64,000 nucleotides of DNA from Gemmatimonadota bacterium (GCA_016712265.1 JADJRJ010000011.1:18327-82326); one strand, 5' to 3'; shown: positions 45,553 through 55,554, counted from the stretch's first letter. Notes: a model not told the origin generated them from the sequence alone. Numbers and translations are program-made.

Positions 45553-46763
45553 CCAGCGCTTCGCATGTTAGTGCGGCTCTCGTTAAATACCCTCCCAGGC
45601 CCCATAGCGTATTCGAAGACATTGAAGGGCTTGGCGTCCTCCACCCCGTTCGCCGCCGCCACCCGTGACAGCGTATCGTCCTGCGCCCCCGTCAGGTCGT
45701 ATTCGTTGAGTTCCCAATCGGGGCTGTTCGGGCCGGTGTAGGCGTAGAGATCGCCCGTCGTCAGGCCGGTGCGGAACCACTCCTGCCCGCGCGGGGTCTG
45801 CTGTCCGACGTAGCCTTGGATGATCTCCGGAGCCCATGCCCCGGCCTCGGTGTTCGACTGGCCCGAATAGCTGCTGTTCTGCGCCCGGTCCTGCCAGGTG
45901 TCCCAGTCGGTCGGCATGGCCTGCGGCGCGTCCCACACTGGCAGGGACTGGGTGCCCTGGTAGCGCGCCATGAGGCCGGGATCGGTGCCGGGGGTGAAGC
46001 TGTTCGGCAGGTCCTCCAGCGTGACCGGGAGGCCCATCTGCCCCCGCGCGATCGAGCGCCCGCTGTTCGCGGCGAGGGTCGGCGTCCGGTACGGTGCGCC
46101 GCCGACCGACCATGCCGGGATGTTCTTCTTCCACGACATCGAGCCGTAGGACGTGTCGAGGTCATCGACCATCGAAGGGTCACCCCCGGCGTACCATCCA
46201 CCATCACCGCGATAGAGGTCGGACAAGCCGCGCGCCTCGCCCACCTTCGGCCCCTGGCCGCCATAGAACCCGTCTTGAAGGGAGGTGTATCCCGAGCCCA
46301 GCGTGATCGGATGGTCGGTGTTCTGGTTGATGGCGGCCATGATCTTCGCGAAGGCGAGCATGGGGGCGGCATAGCCCGCGGCGGTCATCGCGCCGCCCAG
46401 CGCGCCCATACTTGCTCCCGCTCCTGCCGCCCCGGTCAGGCCAGAACCGGCCGCGACGCCTCCACCCTCCATGACGGGCGCCGCCCCGAAAATGCCTTCA
46501 AGGCCCAGACTGGTGCCGATCTCGCCCAGGGTCGGGAGACCGAGGCTTTGCCATGACGGAAGCCACGACGTCAGGCTCGAATACGTCTCTGGCGCCAGGG
46601 CCTGAAACCCGAGCCGGCCAAGTTTGAGCGCGTCCAGCACCGGGAAGCCCCCCTCCGGTGCCAGACGCGCCCCAGGCGCCAGGTCTCCGATCCCGTAGGA
46701 GCCGGAGTCCGCGCCACTCGATCTCGCCCAATCATCGAAGGACTGCGGTGCGGGGACGTACAT
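45549..46763 (-). CDS. Internal virion protein candidate
   Basis: 404 residues. APQSFDDWARSSGADSGSYG, a Gly/Ala-rich hydrophobic region at about 110-165 (GSGLTGAAGAGASMGALGGA, MLAFAKIMAAINQ), then Trp/Gly/Asp-rich (SWKKNIPAWSVGGAPYRTPT, NSPDWELNEYDLTGAQDDTL). Composition fits an ejected or internal protein. Converges with HNH cassette 2. Confidence 0.58.
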   Translation of the reverse strand: MYVPAPQSFDDWARSSGADSGSYGIGDLAPGARLAPEGGFPVLDALKLGRLGFQALAPETYSSLTSWLPSWQSLGLPTLGEIGTSLGLEGIFGAAPVMEGGGVAAGSGLTGAAGAGASMGALGGAMTAAGYAAPMLAFAKIMAAINQNTDHPITLGSGYTSLQDGFYGGQGPKVGEARGLSDLYRGDGGWYAGGDPSMVDDLDTSYGSMSWKKNIPAWSVGGAPYRTPTLAANSGRSIARGQMGLPVTLEDLPNSFTPGTDPGLMARYQGTQSLPVWDAPQAMPTDWDTWQDRAQNSSYSGQSNTEAGAWAPEIIQGYVGQQTPRGQEWFRTGLTTGDLYAYTGPNSPDWELNEYDLTGAQDDTLSRVAAANGVEDAKPFNVFEYAMGPGRVFNESRTNMRSAG

Positions 46764-46792
46764 CGGCAGCCCTCCTGTGCTATGTTGCGTTG

Positions 46793-46987
46793 ATGAATCC
46801 GACGCATTCGGGTTGCTTCGACGACACGATCATCGCCGGGGAACCGGGGCCGCTGCTCACGGCAGCGGAGGCATGGAACGTCGTCGAGGAGCTGGATCAG
46901 GAAACGACGGCGCGGTCGGTCACTCTTCGCCAGTCCGTTCCGTCGTTGAACGCCAGCACCGCCCCGCCGGTCTCGTCGATCACGTAG
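46793..46987 (+). CDS. Small plus-strand ORF
   Basis: 64 residues: NPTHSGCFDDTIIAGEPGPL, TAAEAWNVVEELDQETTARS. It fills the gap between two minus-strand virion genes, then overlaps the 3' end of the 46897 gene by about 90 bases, where its sequence looks like a shadow. The first ~40 codons may be a real gene or merely open sequence. Confidence 0.3.
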   Translation: MNPTHSGCFDDTIIAGEPGPLLTAAEAWNVVEELDQETTARSVTLRQSVPSLNASTAPPVSSIT

Positions 46988-47172
46988 ATGATGCGCTTCG
47001 TCTCGGTAGGGCTCGGGAGCGTGTCCACGGTATAGGCCCGGACGGGCGAGGCGTTGATATCGGCCACGATCCCAGACAGGGCGGTTTCCACCTGCTGCGA
47101 TAGCTGTCTCGCCCACTGCTGGATTTCAGCGGGGGACGTGCCTTGAAGGGGTGCAATCCGGATGCGGCTCAC
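46897..47172 (-). CDS. Small virion protein (fibre-tip-like)
   Basis: 91 residues. RIRIAPLQGTSPAEIQQWAR, QVETALSGIVADINASPVRA, YTVDTLPSPTETKRIIYVID, AVLAFNDGTDWRRVTDR. The xxTLPSPTExxRIIYVIDEtGGxvLAFNDGTDWRRV part is a common phage fibre or head-fibre end domain. Coupled to the ADP-ribosyltransferase-like gene (overlap of four bases). Confidence 0.6.
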   Translation of the reverse strand: MSRIRIAPLQGTSPAEIQQWARQLSQQVETALSGIVADINASPVRAYTVDTLPSPTETKRIIYVIDETGGAVLAFNDGTDWRRVTDRAVVS

Positions 47173-48251
47173 ATCCCCTCCCCTTCGCCGTCCATGTAGA
47201 GAGAACCGACCCCGGCACCCGCCATGGGCGCCATGATCCCGTACTTCCGCAGAATCTCGATCAGCTTGTCATCGAACACGACGTAGTTGCGGGAGCCGTC
47301 GCCGGCTGCGCGGGATCCCGCATCGAGGTACTTGATGCCGGGGATGCCCCGCTCTCGCAGCGCAGAGGCCGCGGCTCTCTTGTCCATAAAGTCGCCAGGG
47401 ACCAGCCTGGAGCTCTCGTAAATCTGCCCTCCGGTCCACTCCGGCTTCATGTCTGCCAGCGCCGCCCGCGCCTTGTCACTCTGAGCACTCAGCGGCGCAT
47501 CCCAATCCAAGAACTGCTTCGGGTCCGCGTGGATGTTGACTTCGTACATGCGGCCGGGGGTCTCGGGCGGCGCCCGCTTCATCCGGTCGAGCGCGATCTG
47601 CATATCGGACACTCGTTCAAACCAGGGGAAATCGCCTGCCTTGAGCGCGTCCACGCGCTGGCGTGCCAGCCTTTCCCCGACCAAGTCAGCCGCGTCTGAC
47701 GCGGCAACAGGAAGCGTCGATTGCCGCGCAACTTGCTGGTACGATTCGTCAAGCATTCGGTCCAGATCGTCCAGCCCGGTCGAGAATGTCGGCTTAGCCA
47801 AAGCGGCCCGATAGCTCCGCGCCACCCCTTCGTTCTCTGCGAAATACAGCCCATGGCCGTATGCCTGCGCCCCCTCCCCCGTTCCGATCTTCGACATATC
47901 GAACCTGTCGAAGTCATGCGGGGAGCCGTGGTAGGCGCGGATCGGCTTGATGCTCCCGAGGAACTGGCCGAAGTCCAGCGCCAGCGACTGGTTGAGCGCG
48001 TTCGCCGTCGCCATGTCGCCCCGGCGCATCGCCTCCCGTGCGGCAACCGCGCGCTCGTTGATCGTCGGGCCGAAGACCGTGCCCAGCATCTCGGAATAGC
48101 GGTCGTAGAGGCCCTTGTCGGGGTCGTAACCGGCCCCTTCGATCTGTTGACGACGACGCGCTTCAAGCAGCGCCGTCGCGTCGCCCATCGGGTCGGGAAG
48201 GGCGCCCAGACCAACGGTCGGCACCAGCGCGGAGATACCAGCACCGTCCAT
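47169..48251 (-). CDS. Putative ADP-ribosyltransferase-like virion protein
   Basis: 360 residues. N-terminus helical; from about residue 105, PIRAYHGSPHDFDRFDMSKI, GTGEGAQAYGHGLYFAENEG and VARSYRAALAK, then YEVNIHADPKQFLDWDAPLS and GIPGIKYLDAGSRAAGDGSR plus NYVVFDDKLIEILRKYG. This is the ART-like domain of phage polyvalent and structural proteins (H-G-S and YFA-E regions). Placed among ejection genes, it could be injected to modify a host protein; target unknown. Confidence 0.75.
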   Translation of the reverse strand: MDGAGISALVPTVGLGALPDPMGDATALLEARRRQQIEGAGYDPDKGLYDRYSEMLGTVFGPTINERAVAAREAMRRGDMATANALNQSLALDFGQFLGSIKPIRAYHGSPHDFDRFDMSKIGTGEGAQAYGHGLYFAENEGVARSYRAALAKPTFSTGLDDLDRMLDESYQQVARQSTLPVAASDAADLVGERLARQRVDALKAGDFPWFERVSDMQIALDRMKRAPPETPGRMYEVNIHADPKQFLDWDAPLSAQSDKARAALADMKPEWTGGQIYESSRLVPGDFMDKRAAASALRERGIPGIKYLDAGSRAAGDGSRNYVVFDDKLIEILRKYGIMAPMAGAGVGSLYMDGEGEGM

Positions 48252-48254
48252 CGA

Positions 48255-51041
48255 TCATCTCCGCCCCGCCGTAGAGACGTTCAAACGCAATGCCCCAAGC
48301 CGCCAGTGATCGTCCACGCCGTCCGAGCGGATTTCGATCGCCATCTGCCGGCCCTCGAAACGGGTATCCACCCGCCGCGTCGTCGGCGTGACCATCAAGG
48401 CGTCCTTGGTCCGCAAGGTATCCTGTGGGTATCGGCGATAGGAGCAGATCAGGTCGCACGATCCGGACAGCACGAAGTCGGTCACCACGCTGTCCACTCT
48501 CAGAACCCGGTCGCCGTCGTCGATATCCAGGGGCGCCGATTTCACATAGGCGGTGAGGGGATCGTCCCCCGCGTTGTGGCCGATTTCATGCCACCAGAAC
48601 ACGCCGTCCCAATCGACCCCGATCGGCCTGTCGAAAATCCCTCGATCCAGCATCGCGGTGCGCTGCATCGTGCCCGTGAACCAGATCTTGTCCACGAACT
48701 GGAAGGCAACATAATCGGAACAGTCGTCCTGCCCGGTGCGGGGGAAGAACCACCAGATTTCATTCCGCGCGATATTCGGAGCGCAGTAGACCTCTTCCCA
48801 GTCCACCCGCTCCAACAGCCCCTGGACGTACTGCTGCACGGGGTTGGGCGCGAGTTGGAGGGGAAGCGCCCCTTCGTAGAGGTAGAACGCTCCGTTGCGC
48901 GCCATCCAGAACGTCGACCCATCGACGACGGCAGCCGCATTCGGGCCGATCAGGCCGCAGTTGTTCCCGATCAGGGTGAACTCGAACGGAATGTCGGCGT
49001 CGCCCGGCCGGAACACCATCGAATACAAAGCTGTATCCGACCAGATCAGGCTTTCGCCCTTCGCCGGCTTGCCCGTGACGATGAACCCGCCCTCGCTGAG
49101 CCGCTGGTTGCCGGCGTAGTTCGCGGACTGCGGAACCCAGGTCGTGTTGTCCGCCACGTCCGACCATGCCACCAGCATCGGGTCGAACGTGCCCTCCTGA
49201 TCCGACCCCAGGGCAACCATGATGTTCTCGGCCGTCACCATCACCGCGTTGACGCGGCGTGGCGAACCGGACACCACCTGCGCCGTCACGTCCTCGTCGA
49301 GGCGCCATTCCCTGATCTGCCCAAATCGGGGATTGGCGATACCGTACTGCCCCCATTTTCCGAGGGACCATGTGCGCGGATAGATTTCCGTCGCATCGGC
49401 GGGATCGGACCATCCGCCACCCTCGGCGCGGGGATCGGACCATCCGCCCGCGCCCCATCCGGGACCGCCTGAGCCGTGCTCGTTCTCCGGCGCTTCCTCT
49501 TCCCCGAAGGGTGACGTGAGGGCCGCCCATCCCGACGTTCCGGCCGTGCCCGTAGTCGTGACCAGAGCGCCGTTCTCGCCCCCGGCGACCCATCGGCCCG
49601 AGGTATTGTTGATGACAGCGTAGAGGGCTTGGGACGCGGTCGTGGTGGCGACCTGCGTCCACGACGACGGCGAGCCTCCTGACGCCGTGGCGAGCTTTCC
49701 GTTGTCGCCCGCAGCCATCCAATAGGTCGTGCCCCCGGTGTTGTAGGCGGCCACGTCCCAGATCGTTTCGTCGACCGGCCCCCAATCGACCGCGCCGCCG
49801 GATGCGTCGGCCCCGGCAATGACCAAGTTGCCTGCCGCGCCCAGTGTCTGCGCCGCGCAGATCGCATCCCGGTCCTCGGCATATCCGACTTCGACGTTGG
49901 TCGGGACTGCGGTCGATGCCGCGACCTGCGTGATCTCCCGCCACCGCTTGATCGAGGTCACGGTGGAGTTGTTCGGCCCGGTGATCGCCTCGGTGGTCAC
50001 CTCGTTCCGGGTTGTCGTGCCGGAGATCGTGAACGACACCCCTGACAGGTTGCCGGACGAGTAGATCGTGACGTAGCGGCCGGCCAAGAACGAGGACTTC
50101 TGCAACGTCATGTTGCTGGGAACCGCGGTCCCCGCCGTCATCAACCGCGCCCGCTCGCCGGCCGCGATCCATGTCGTGGTGTCGTGGTTGTATTCGAGGG
50201 TCCAGAACGCGGCGTCCGAAACGCCTGTGGACACCACAGACCACGTCGTCGTCGCGATCACACCAGCCGACGCGACCCCGGACAGCCGGCGGACCTTTCC
50301 ATCGCCACCGCAGGCCAGCCAGCAATAGGAGGCACCGAACGCCTGTTGGGTATGCTGAACGTCGTAGATGTCGGAGACGCCGAAGTCCGGTGCGGCGGTG
50401 GTGAACGTCTCCAGGTCTGTCGACGTGACCATGACGCCGCCCTGACCGGCCAGAACCCAGGTCGAGGAACCGTCATACTTAACGGCGTAGATCGTGGCGC
50501 GGGACCGGGTGCCGATGAAGGCATTGATCGTCCCGATTTCCCACGAGGACAGATTTGTCGATTTGCCGATCTGGGCATGGTCGCCGACGATGACCCACGT
50601 CCCGTTGCCGTAGGCGCAATCCCGGATGACGGAGGTTCCGAACCCGATATCCGAAAGGATCGTCCAGCTCGTGCCGTCGATCGAGTAGGCCGCTTCCCCG
50701 CCCTCGCCTACGGCAAGCCAGCTACCATTACCATAGCACAAAGAGCGAACGCGCCCCAGTCCCGTGATGTTGTAGAGCGTGTCGGTATCGGTGACGTAGA
50801 GGTCGGTATGGGTGCCGGCCATGAGCCAGCGATTGCCGGTGTTGTCGGACCACGCAAAGAGGCCCCGGCACTTCCCGGAGACGGCGGCCGACTGCTGGCG
50901 CTGCCATCCTCCCAGCTTTTCCGCAAAGCCCCGGTAGAACCGCACCTTGTCGCCGTCGACCCAGGTTCCCTCGGCGGAATATTCGGTATCGTCCCGCACC
51001 ATGCCGGGGCGGAACTTGAGGGAGGCGAGTTTGAACGGCAT
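48255..51041 (-). CDS. Large tail protein with beta-propeller-like insertion (nozzle candidate)
   Basis: 928 residues. SLKFRPGMVRDDTEYSAEGT, then WVDGDKVRFYRGFAEKLGGW, an N-terminal signature of short-tail nozzle (gp12/gp10-like) proteins. In between lie repeats of the type YGNGSWLAVGEGGEAAYSID, YGNGTWVIVGDHAQIGKSTN, WMAAGDNGKLATASGGSPSS: blades of a propeller with WxAxGdxG. The C-terminal third (LAPNPVQQYVQGLLERVDWE, YCAPNIARNEIWWFFP) returns to the nozzle fold. Function inferred from position and architecture. Confidence 0.65.
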   Translation of the reverse strand: MPFKLASLKFRPGMVRDDTEYSAEGTWVDGDKVRFYRGFAEKLGGWQRQQSAAVSGKCRGLFAWSDNTGNRWLMAGTHTDLYVTDTDTLYNITGLGRVRSLCYGNGSWLAVGEGGEAAYSIDGTSWTILSDIGFGTSVIRDCAYGNGTWVIVGDHAQIGKSTNLSSWEIGTINAFIGTRSRATIYAVKYDGSSTWVLAGQGGVMVTSTDLETFTTAAPDFGVSDIYDVQHTQQAFGASYCWLACGGDGKVRRLSGVASAGVIATTTWSVVSTGVSDAAFWTLEYNHDTTTWIAAGERARLMTAGTAVPSNMTLQKSSFLAGRYVTIYSSGNLSGVSFTISGTTTRNEVTTEAITGPNNSTVTSIKRWREITQVAASTAVPTNVEVGYAEDRDAICAAQTLGAAGNLVIAGADASGGAVDWGPVDETIWDVAAYNTGGTTYWMAAGDNGKLATASGGSPSSWTQVATTTASQALYAVINNTSGRWVAGGENGALVTTTGTAGTSGWAALTSPFGEEEAPENEHGSGGPGWGAGGWSDPRAEGGGWSDPADATEIYPRTWSLGKWGQYGIANPRFGQIREWRLDEDVTAQVVSGSPRRVNAVMVTAENIMVALGSDQEGTFDPMLVAWSDVADNTTWVPQSANYAGNQRLSEGGFIVTGKPAKGESLIWSDTALYSMVFRPGDADIPFEFTLIGNNCGLIGPNAAAVVDGSTFWMARNGAFYLYEGALPLQLAPNPVQQYVQGLLERVDWEEVYCAPNIARNEIWWFFPRTGQDDCSDYVAFQFVDKIWFTGTMQRTAMLDRGIFDRPIGVDWDGVFWWHEIGHNAGDDPLTAYVKSAPLDIDDGDRVLRVDSVVTDFVLSGSCDLICSYRRYPQDTLRTKDALMVTPTTRRVDTRFEGRQMAIEIRSDGVDDHWRLGALRLNVSTAGRR

Positions 51042-52933
51042 CAGGTCGTGCGGGCGCGGATGCCGAAGAACCGGACAACCCCGGCGTCGAAGTTGCCAGA
51101 GCCACTTAGCTGGAGAGACACCCCGTCAACAGCACCCCCGACGTATGCGAACGTGCCCATCCGCGGATACGTCCCGCCGGAGGTCGCAACGCCGGTATAG
51201 CGCCCGAGCATGTAGCCGGAACTGTTCGGTCGCGCGAAATCAACCCACGCGGTGAAAGAATGGCTCGCGCCAACCGCCGGGCACAATTCGGCATAATGCT
51301 GCGTCGCCTCAGTGCCAGCGGGCGTGGCATACGCGGTGAAAGCGGCCGACCGCATCTCGACGGTGCCGCCAGAGTCCACCGACCCGCTCCTATACGGATA
51401 CAGGTACAGAGACCGATTGGACCCGTTGTCGTGCGAGAGGTCTTGAACGTGAATTTGCCCACCGATGATCTCAGGATCGTCATAGAAAACGCTGTCCTGA
51501 TACAGGTCGATTGCGGTCGAAGAGGCCGCTTTCTCGCCGAAGAAGACCAGGCCGGTGCGGCGCGTGGTCGTGAATGCCGTTCCCGTGCAGTAGACGTCGA
51601 ACTCTTCGCCCGCATAGGCGATGACCTGCGCCTGCCCGTCGATCAGTTCCGACGAGTTCGGATTGATGATCAGATAGAACAGATCGTTGTAGTCGCCGAC
51701 GCACTGGATCGTGCATCGCCACCCCGCCCCGAGAGTTGCGGCAGCGGTCGTGCCCAGCGTGACCCCGGAGGCCGTGACGCGGACGATGTTCCGGTCATCC
51801 GAAGCGACCAGCGTGTCGTTGGCCGACACGTTCCGCAGCGTCGAGCCGGCCGACGCCCAGGACAGATCGCCGCGGAGGTAGGTCGAGGAAGAAGCCGACC
51901 CCGAACCGAGTTCCGCCGCCACGATCTTCGACGGGCTCAGGATGATCCATCCCGTCCCGTTGCAGATCAGGTGGACGCACTGGTACTGGGCGAGGGACTT
52001 GTTCGCCGACCCGTTGATCGTCTCCGAACCGTCGCCGTCGACGACGACGGTTCCCGAGCCCGAATTCAGCACCCGGACGTTGAACCCGTTGCCGGCTGTC
52101 GCCGCAGCGGGAAGCGTCAGCGCAAACGTGCCCGAGGTGCAGTCGATCAGCCCGCCATTGTCCGTCAACTCGACCGTGTCGTTGGTTGTCACGGTCCGGC
52201 GGACGATCGTTGAGGACGTGATCGAGGGGCCGCCGGCAACGGAGATCGACCATGCCGAAAACGTCCCCGAGCCCACCGCATCCGTCACGGTGATGTTGAG
52301 CGCGGTCCCCGAATACGCCGTCGTGATGGCGTCCATGTAGTAGTTCGCGGGGTCCGAAGTCCGGGCGATCCGCAGAGGCGTGCCGGGCGTGAACGCCTTG
52401 CCGCTCTCCGCCGTGACATAGCTCTGGTTGGTCCCGGCGACGGCGATGGCGTTGGACGTGCTCGACGAGGTGTAGAACCCGCCGGCCGATACCGCGCCCA
52501 GTTCCGCCTGCAACAGGGTATCGTTGACCAGTTCCATGTTCTCGACGTTCGTGCCGTCGCAGAACAGGCCATAGACCCCGCCCGAGGCCGGAAGGGCGAT
52601 CCCCGTCCCCGCCGAGGTCTTGATCGTCATCGCGTACCCGCCCGTGGTCAGGTTCTCGAAGAACCACCACCCCTGACGGCTCGGGACGATCACGTTTCCG
52701 GCAGCGGAGCGCGACCCGGTCAACCGAACCATCGCCCTGCGCGTGTCGTTGGCGACGAACTGGGTATCGTCGAGCGTGATATCGCCCGAGGCCGCGCAGG
52801 AATACGGATAGACCGACTTCGTCATCTGCTCGATGAGTTCGAGGTTGTTGTCGGTCTTCGTGCCCCAGGTCGCGGCGTTCTCCCCCGTCGCCTGGTCTTC
52901 GAGCTTCGCGATGGGCGTTGCGGTACTCGGCAT
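51041..52933 (-). CDS. Tail fibre protein
   Basis: 630 residues. PIAKLEDQATGENAATWGTK is the N-terminal attachment region of many podovirus fibres; the body is Ser/Thr/Gly-rich beta sequence (GNVIVPSRQGWWFFENLTTG, ANKSLAQYQCVHLICNGTGW). The C-terminus has a compact domain (SFTAWVDFARPNSSGYMLGR, LQLSGSGNFDAGVVRFFGIR), probable receptor-binding tip. ATG overlaps the upstream stop (TGATG). Confidence 0.72.
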   Translation of the reverse strand: MPSTATPIAKLEDQATGENAATWGTKTDNNLELIEQMTKSVYPYSCAASGDITLDDTQFVANDTRRAMVRLTGSRSAAGNVIVPSRQGWWFFENLTTGGYAMTIKTSAGTGIALPASGGVYGLFCDGTNVENMELVNDTLLQAELGAVSAGGFYTSSSTSNAIAVAGTNQSYVTAESGKAFTPGTPLRIARTSDPANYYMDAITTAYSGTALNITVTDAVGSGTFSAWSISVAGGPSITSSTIVRRTVTTNDTVELTDNGGLIDCTSGTFALTLPAAATAGNGFNVRVLNSGSGTVVVDGDGSETINGSANKSLAQYQCVHLICNGTGWIILSPSKIVAAELGSGSASSSTYLRGDLSWASAGSTLRNVSANDTLVASDDRNIVRVTASGVTLGTTAAATLGAGWRCTIQCVGDYNDLFYLIINPNSSELIDGQAQVIAYAGEEFDVYCTGTAFTTTRRTGLVFFGEKAASSTAIDLYQDSVFYDDPEIIGGQIHVQDLSHDNGSNRSLYLYPYRSGSVDSGGTVEMRSAAFTAYATPAGTEATQHYAELCPAVGASHSFTAWVDFARPNSSGYMLGRYTGVATSGGTYPRMGTFAYVGGAVDGVSLQLSGSGNFDAGVVRFFGIRARTT

Positions 52934-53640
52934 CAGCTACCCCCATCCTGCGGCGCGGCGCTGCGGGCGCGGACGCCCATCGGCACCGGGAAATCACCCT
53001 GGTTGTCGGTCGAGAACCCGGAATAGAGCGCGCGGTAGTCGTCGCGCTCGTTGAGGCCGTGGCGCTTGCGAATGTCGTTGACCGCCCGGCCGAAATAGCC
53101 GAGCCACATCCGCACCTCGTCCGGGTAATCCTTCCACCCGAACGCCTCGACCATCAGCGCGTATTGCAGCGCATTCGGCGCGTAGTCGGTGAACCAGTTC
53201 GATGTGATCGAGCCGGATAGGTACGGCAGCTTCCGCGCGTACCAGATCGTGTAGCTGTATGCCTGATCCGGGGTCGGGGCGACGCGCATGCTCGACGGCC
53301 CGCTCTCGGCGTAGTACCGCGGCGCCGCCTGGGCGGTGTTCGTCGGGTACATCTCTTTGAGGACGGTCACGTCCCGGCGCTCGAGGAGGCGGATCGAACT
53401 GGAAACCGTGATCTCAACCGAGCGGAAGAAGATCGCGTCGGCGGGACGGGACAGGCTGGCCGAGCCCGCGGTGAGCGTTCCCGAGACCGAGGTCTTGAAC
53501 TGCTCCAGTTCCGCGAACGCATCGGAGCAGCGGTCCTGCGCGCGCTCCAGGAGGGTCGGCAGGACGTCCGCGAACTCGTCGGACTCGTCGTTTGCCCACC
53601 CTGGCGCCGCGGAAATTATGGACGAATACGTCATTGCCAT
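52933..53640 (-). CDS. Head-tail or tail adaptor protein
   Basis: 235 residues. TYSSIISAAPGWANDESDEF, PTLLERAQDRCSDAFAELEQ, ERRDVTVLKEMYPTNTAQAA, FTDYAPNALQYALMVEAFG and DYPDEVRMWLGYFGRAVNDI: a helical core with a beta wing, as in gp11/adaptor proteins that join head to tail. A second candidate adaptor is at 56329. Confidence 0.6.
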   Translation of the reverse strand: MAMTYSSIISAAPGWANDESDEFADVLPTLLERAQDRCSDAFAELEQFKTSVSGTLTAGSASLSRPADAIFFRSVEITVSSSIRLLERRDVTVLKEMYPTNTAQAAPRYYAESGPSSMRVAPTPDQAYSYTIWYARKLPYLSGSITSNWFTDYAPNALQYALMVEAFGWKDYPDEVRMWLGYFGRAVNDIRKRHGLNERDDYRALYSGFSTDNQGDFPVPMGVRARSAAPQDGGS

Positions 53641-53643
53641 GGG

Positions 53644-55548
53644 CTAGTCTCGTCTCGGTCGGGCGAGGATGACGGGCTTGGGATCGCCGCCGGTTTCCCG
53701 GGGCCAGATACCCTGCGGCTGCGGCTCGTCGAGGCAGGAGTGGCAGACGTAGAGCCCGGTCCACACCAAGCGGGGGCCGCGGTACTCCATCTGCTGGTGC
53801 ATCTTGTTCGGCCGCACCTTCCGGGCGCAGCGCGGGCACTGGTTCCAGTTCGGCTTGTCGTTGCGGATCGCGGCAAGCTGGGTCGCCACCCATGCGATCG
53901 GCCGGGCGATCATGGATTGCGTCGCGGCGAGGCGCTTGGAAATGGTCCGCCGGATCGAGGCCGTGGCCGTAAGCGAGGCGGACAGCGTGCGATAGAACAG
54001 CCGGATCGTGGTCAGCGAGGCGGTCATCGACGCCGTCGCGGTCAAATGCACGATCGCCGTCTTGACCCGCTGCATCGATGCCGTGAGGGACGTGGACGCC
54101 GAGAGCGTCTTGGATACCGTCTTGCGGACCGAGGCCGAGGCGGAGAGCGTGGCGACGAGGCGGACGGGGAAGGCGCGCGCCAGAAATGCCGTCGTCCCGA
54201 GGGTCGCGGAGAGGGCCTTGCCGATGGTCTTGCGGATTGCCGCGGTACCCGTCAGCGAGGCGGAAAGGCCCTTCGCGACCTCTTTGCAGATCGATGTGGT
54301 GAGGGTGGCCGAGGCGGTCAGGACGCGCGAGAAAATGGTGTTGGCTGTCAGGCTCGCGACCGCCGCCACGGTCGCCGCGAGACCCTTTGACACCCTCCTG
54401 CGGATGCTGGCCGACCCGGTTATGGACGCGGACAGGGATTGCGACAGCGTCCCGTTGAACTCCAGGACTGCAATCGAGGCAAACGCGACCGTCGTTGTGT
54501 TGACGCCCTCCGATTTTCGTCGCAGATCGAATGTGATCGACGACGATGCGGAAGTTGGCTTATAGCCGATCAACCCTGCGGAGGTTGTGAGCGTGCTGAA
54601 TGCCTCGTGTACGCCCTCGATCACCTGCGTTCCGGCGTCGCGGAACTCGATATACGAACTCTCGGTCGCCGAGCTGTCCGTGACAGTGGACGCCGCGATC
54701 ACTACGGTATCTCGCTCGTCCGCCTCCAAGCCCGTCGCGGTAAGCGTCTCGGTGGTGGTGTAGCTGGTGTTCGTGCCGCCGTCCGCAGCGTCGTCCTGAG
54801 TATTTTGGATGCCGGGTATCGTGTCGACCCGAATAGCGACGATGCATGCCGCCAACAGGTTTTGTGCGGCCCCGCTTGGGGAGCGCCATCGGAGCCGCGC
54901 CGTCTGAGAGGACGCGGCAAGTCCGTTCTCGCGCCAGACCGCCGACCACGGCTGATAGACGCCGCCGTATGGAATCGCAGATGTGATCGTGTTGACCGAT
55001 GTCCCGCCCGGCGTTTGGAGCTCGATTTCCGTGCCGCCATTCGTGATGGCGGCGGACGCAACGAACAGATAGTCCCCGGTCGAGCTTGGGGTGAACGTCG
55101 TCGCGACAGCATCGACGAACGACGTGGAACTGGTGACTTGGTTGTTGACGGAAGCGGCGCCCGAATCGTCCGAGGTTAGCCCCAAAATCAGCAACCGGAC
55201 ATTTTTGATCTTTGGCGTGCCTGTCCCGCCGACGCGAACAAACTCGACATAGAACGTTCGCGAGGCGGTGGCAGCCGCGGTATAGAGGCTGACGTTTCCG
55301 CCCCACGCGTAGTCCGTCGTATCCCGCGCTTTGAACTGGTTCAGCCCGAGGTTCACGCCGCCGGTGCCGTCGATACACCGCATGCGCCCGGTGCTGGACG
55401 TATCGTCACATCCGGCCTGATAGGACCAGATCAGTGCGTAGGTCGTGCCGTTGACGAGGCTCGCGGTAACGGACGCCTTCGTGACCGCCGAGCCGGTCGA
55501 CGTGCTTTCGCTCAGGTCCTCCGCGTAAGCGACGAGGCGACGCGCCAC
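53644..55548 (-). CDS. Repeat-containing virion protein with C-terminal zinc ribbon
   Basis: 634 residues. The N-terminal ~365 residues form a beta-rich domain (TTYALIWSYQAGCDDTSSTG). Residues 368-545 contain nine 18-20-residue repeats of the form LSASLTATASIRRTISKR, alternating small and basic residues (coiled or beta). The C-terminus has Cys571-x2-Cys574 and Cys602-x2-Cys605 (CPRCARKVRP...VCHSCLDEPQPQ), a zinc ribbon also encoded alone at 56114. Probable fibre. Confidence 0.6.
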   Translation of the reverse strand: MARRLVAYAEDLSESTSTGSAVTKASVTASLVNGTTYALIWSYQAGCDDTSSTGRMRCIDGTGGVNLGLNQFKARDTTDYAWGGNVSLYTAAATASRTFYVEFVRVGGTGTPKIKNVRLLILGLTSDDSGAASVNNQVTSSTSFVDAVATTFTPSSTGDYLFVASAAITNGGTEIELQTPGGTSVNTITSAIPYGGVYQPWSAVWRENGLAASSQTARLRWRSPSGAAQNLLAACIVAIRVDTIPGIQNTQDDAADGGTNTSYTTTETLTATGLEADERDTVVIAASTVTDSSATESSYIEFRDAGTQVIEGVHEAFSTLTTSAGLIGYKPTSASSSITFDLRRKSEGVNTTTVAFASIAVLEFNGTLSQSLSASITGSASIRRRVSKGLAATVAAVASLTANTIFSRVLTASATLTTSICKEVAKGLSASLTGTAAIRKTIGKALSATLGTTAFLARAFPVRLVATLSASASVRKTVSKTLSASTSLTASMQRVKTAIVHLTATASMTASLTTIRLFYRTLSASLTATASIRRTISKRLAATQSMIARPIAWVATQLAAIRNDKPNWNQCPRCARKVRPNKMHQQMEYRGPRLVWTGLYVCHSCLDEPQPQGIWPRETGGDPKPVILARPRRD

Positions 55549-55554
55549 CCCCGA

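Noticed and set aside
50184..51200. 338-residue plus-strand frame
   Set aside because: Antisense to the nozzle candidate, whose propeller repeats are clear.
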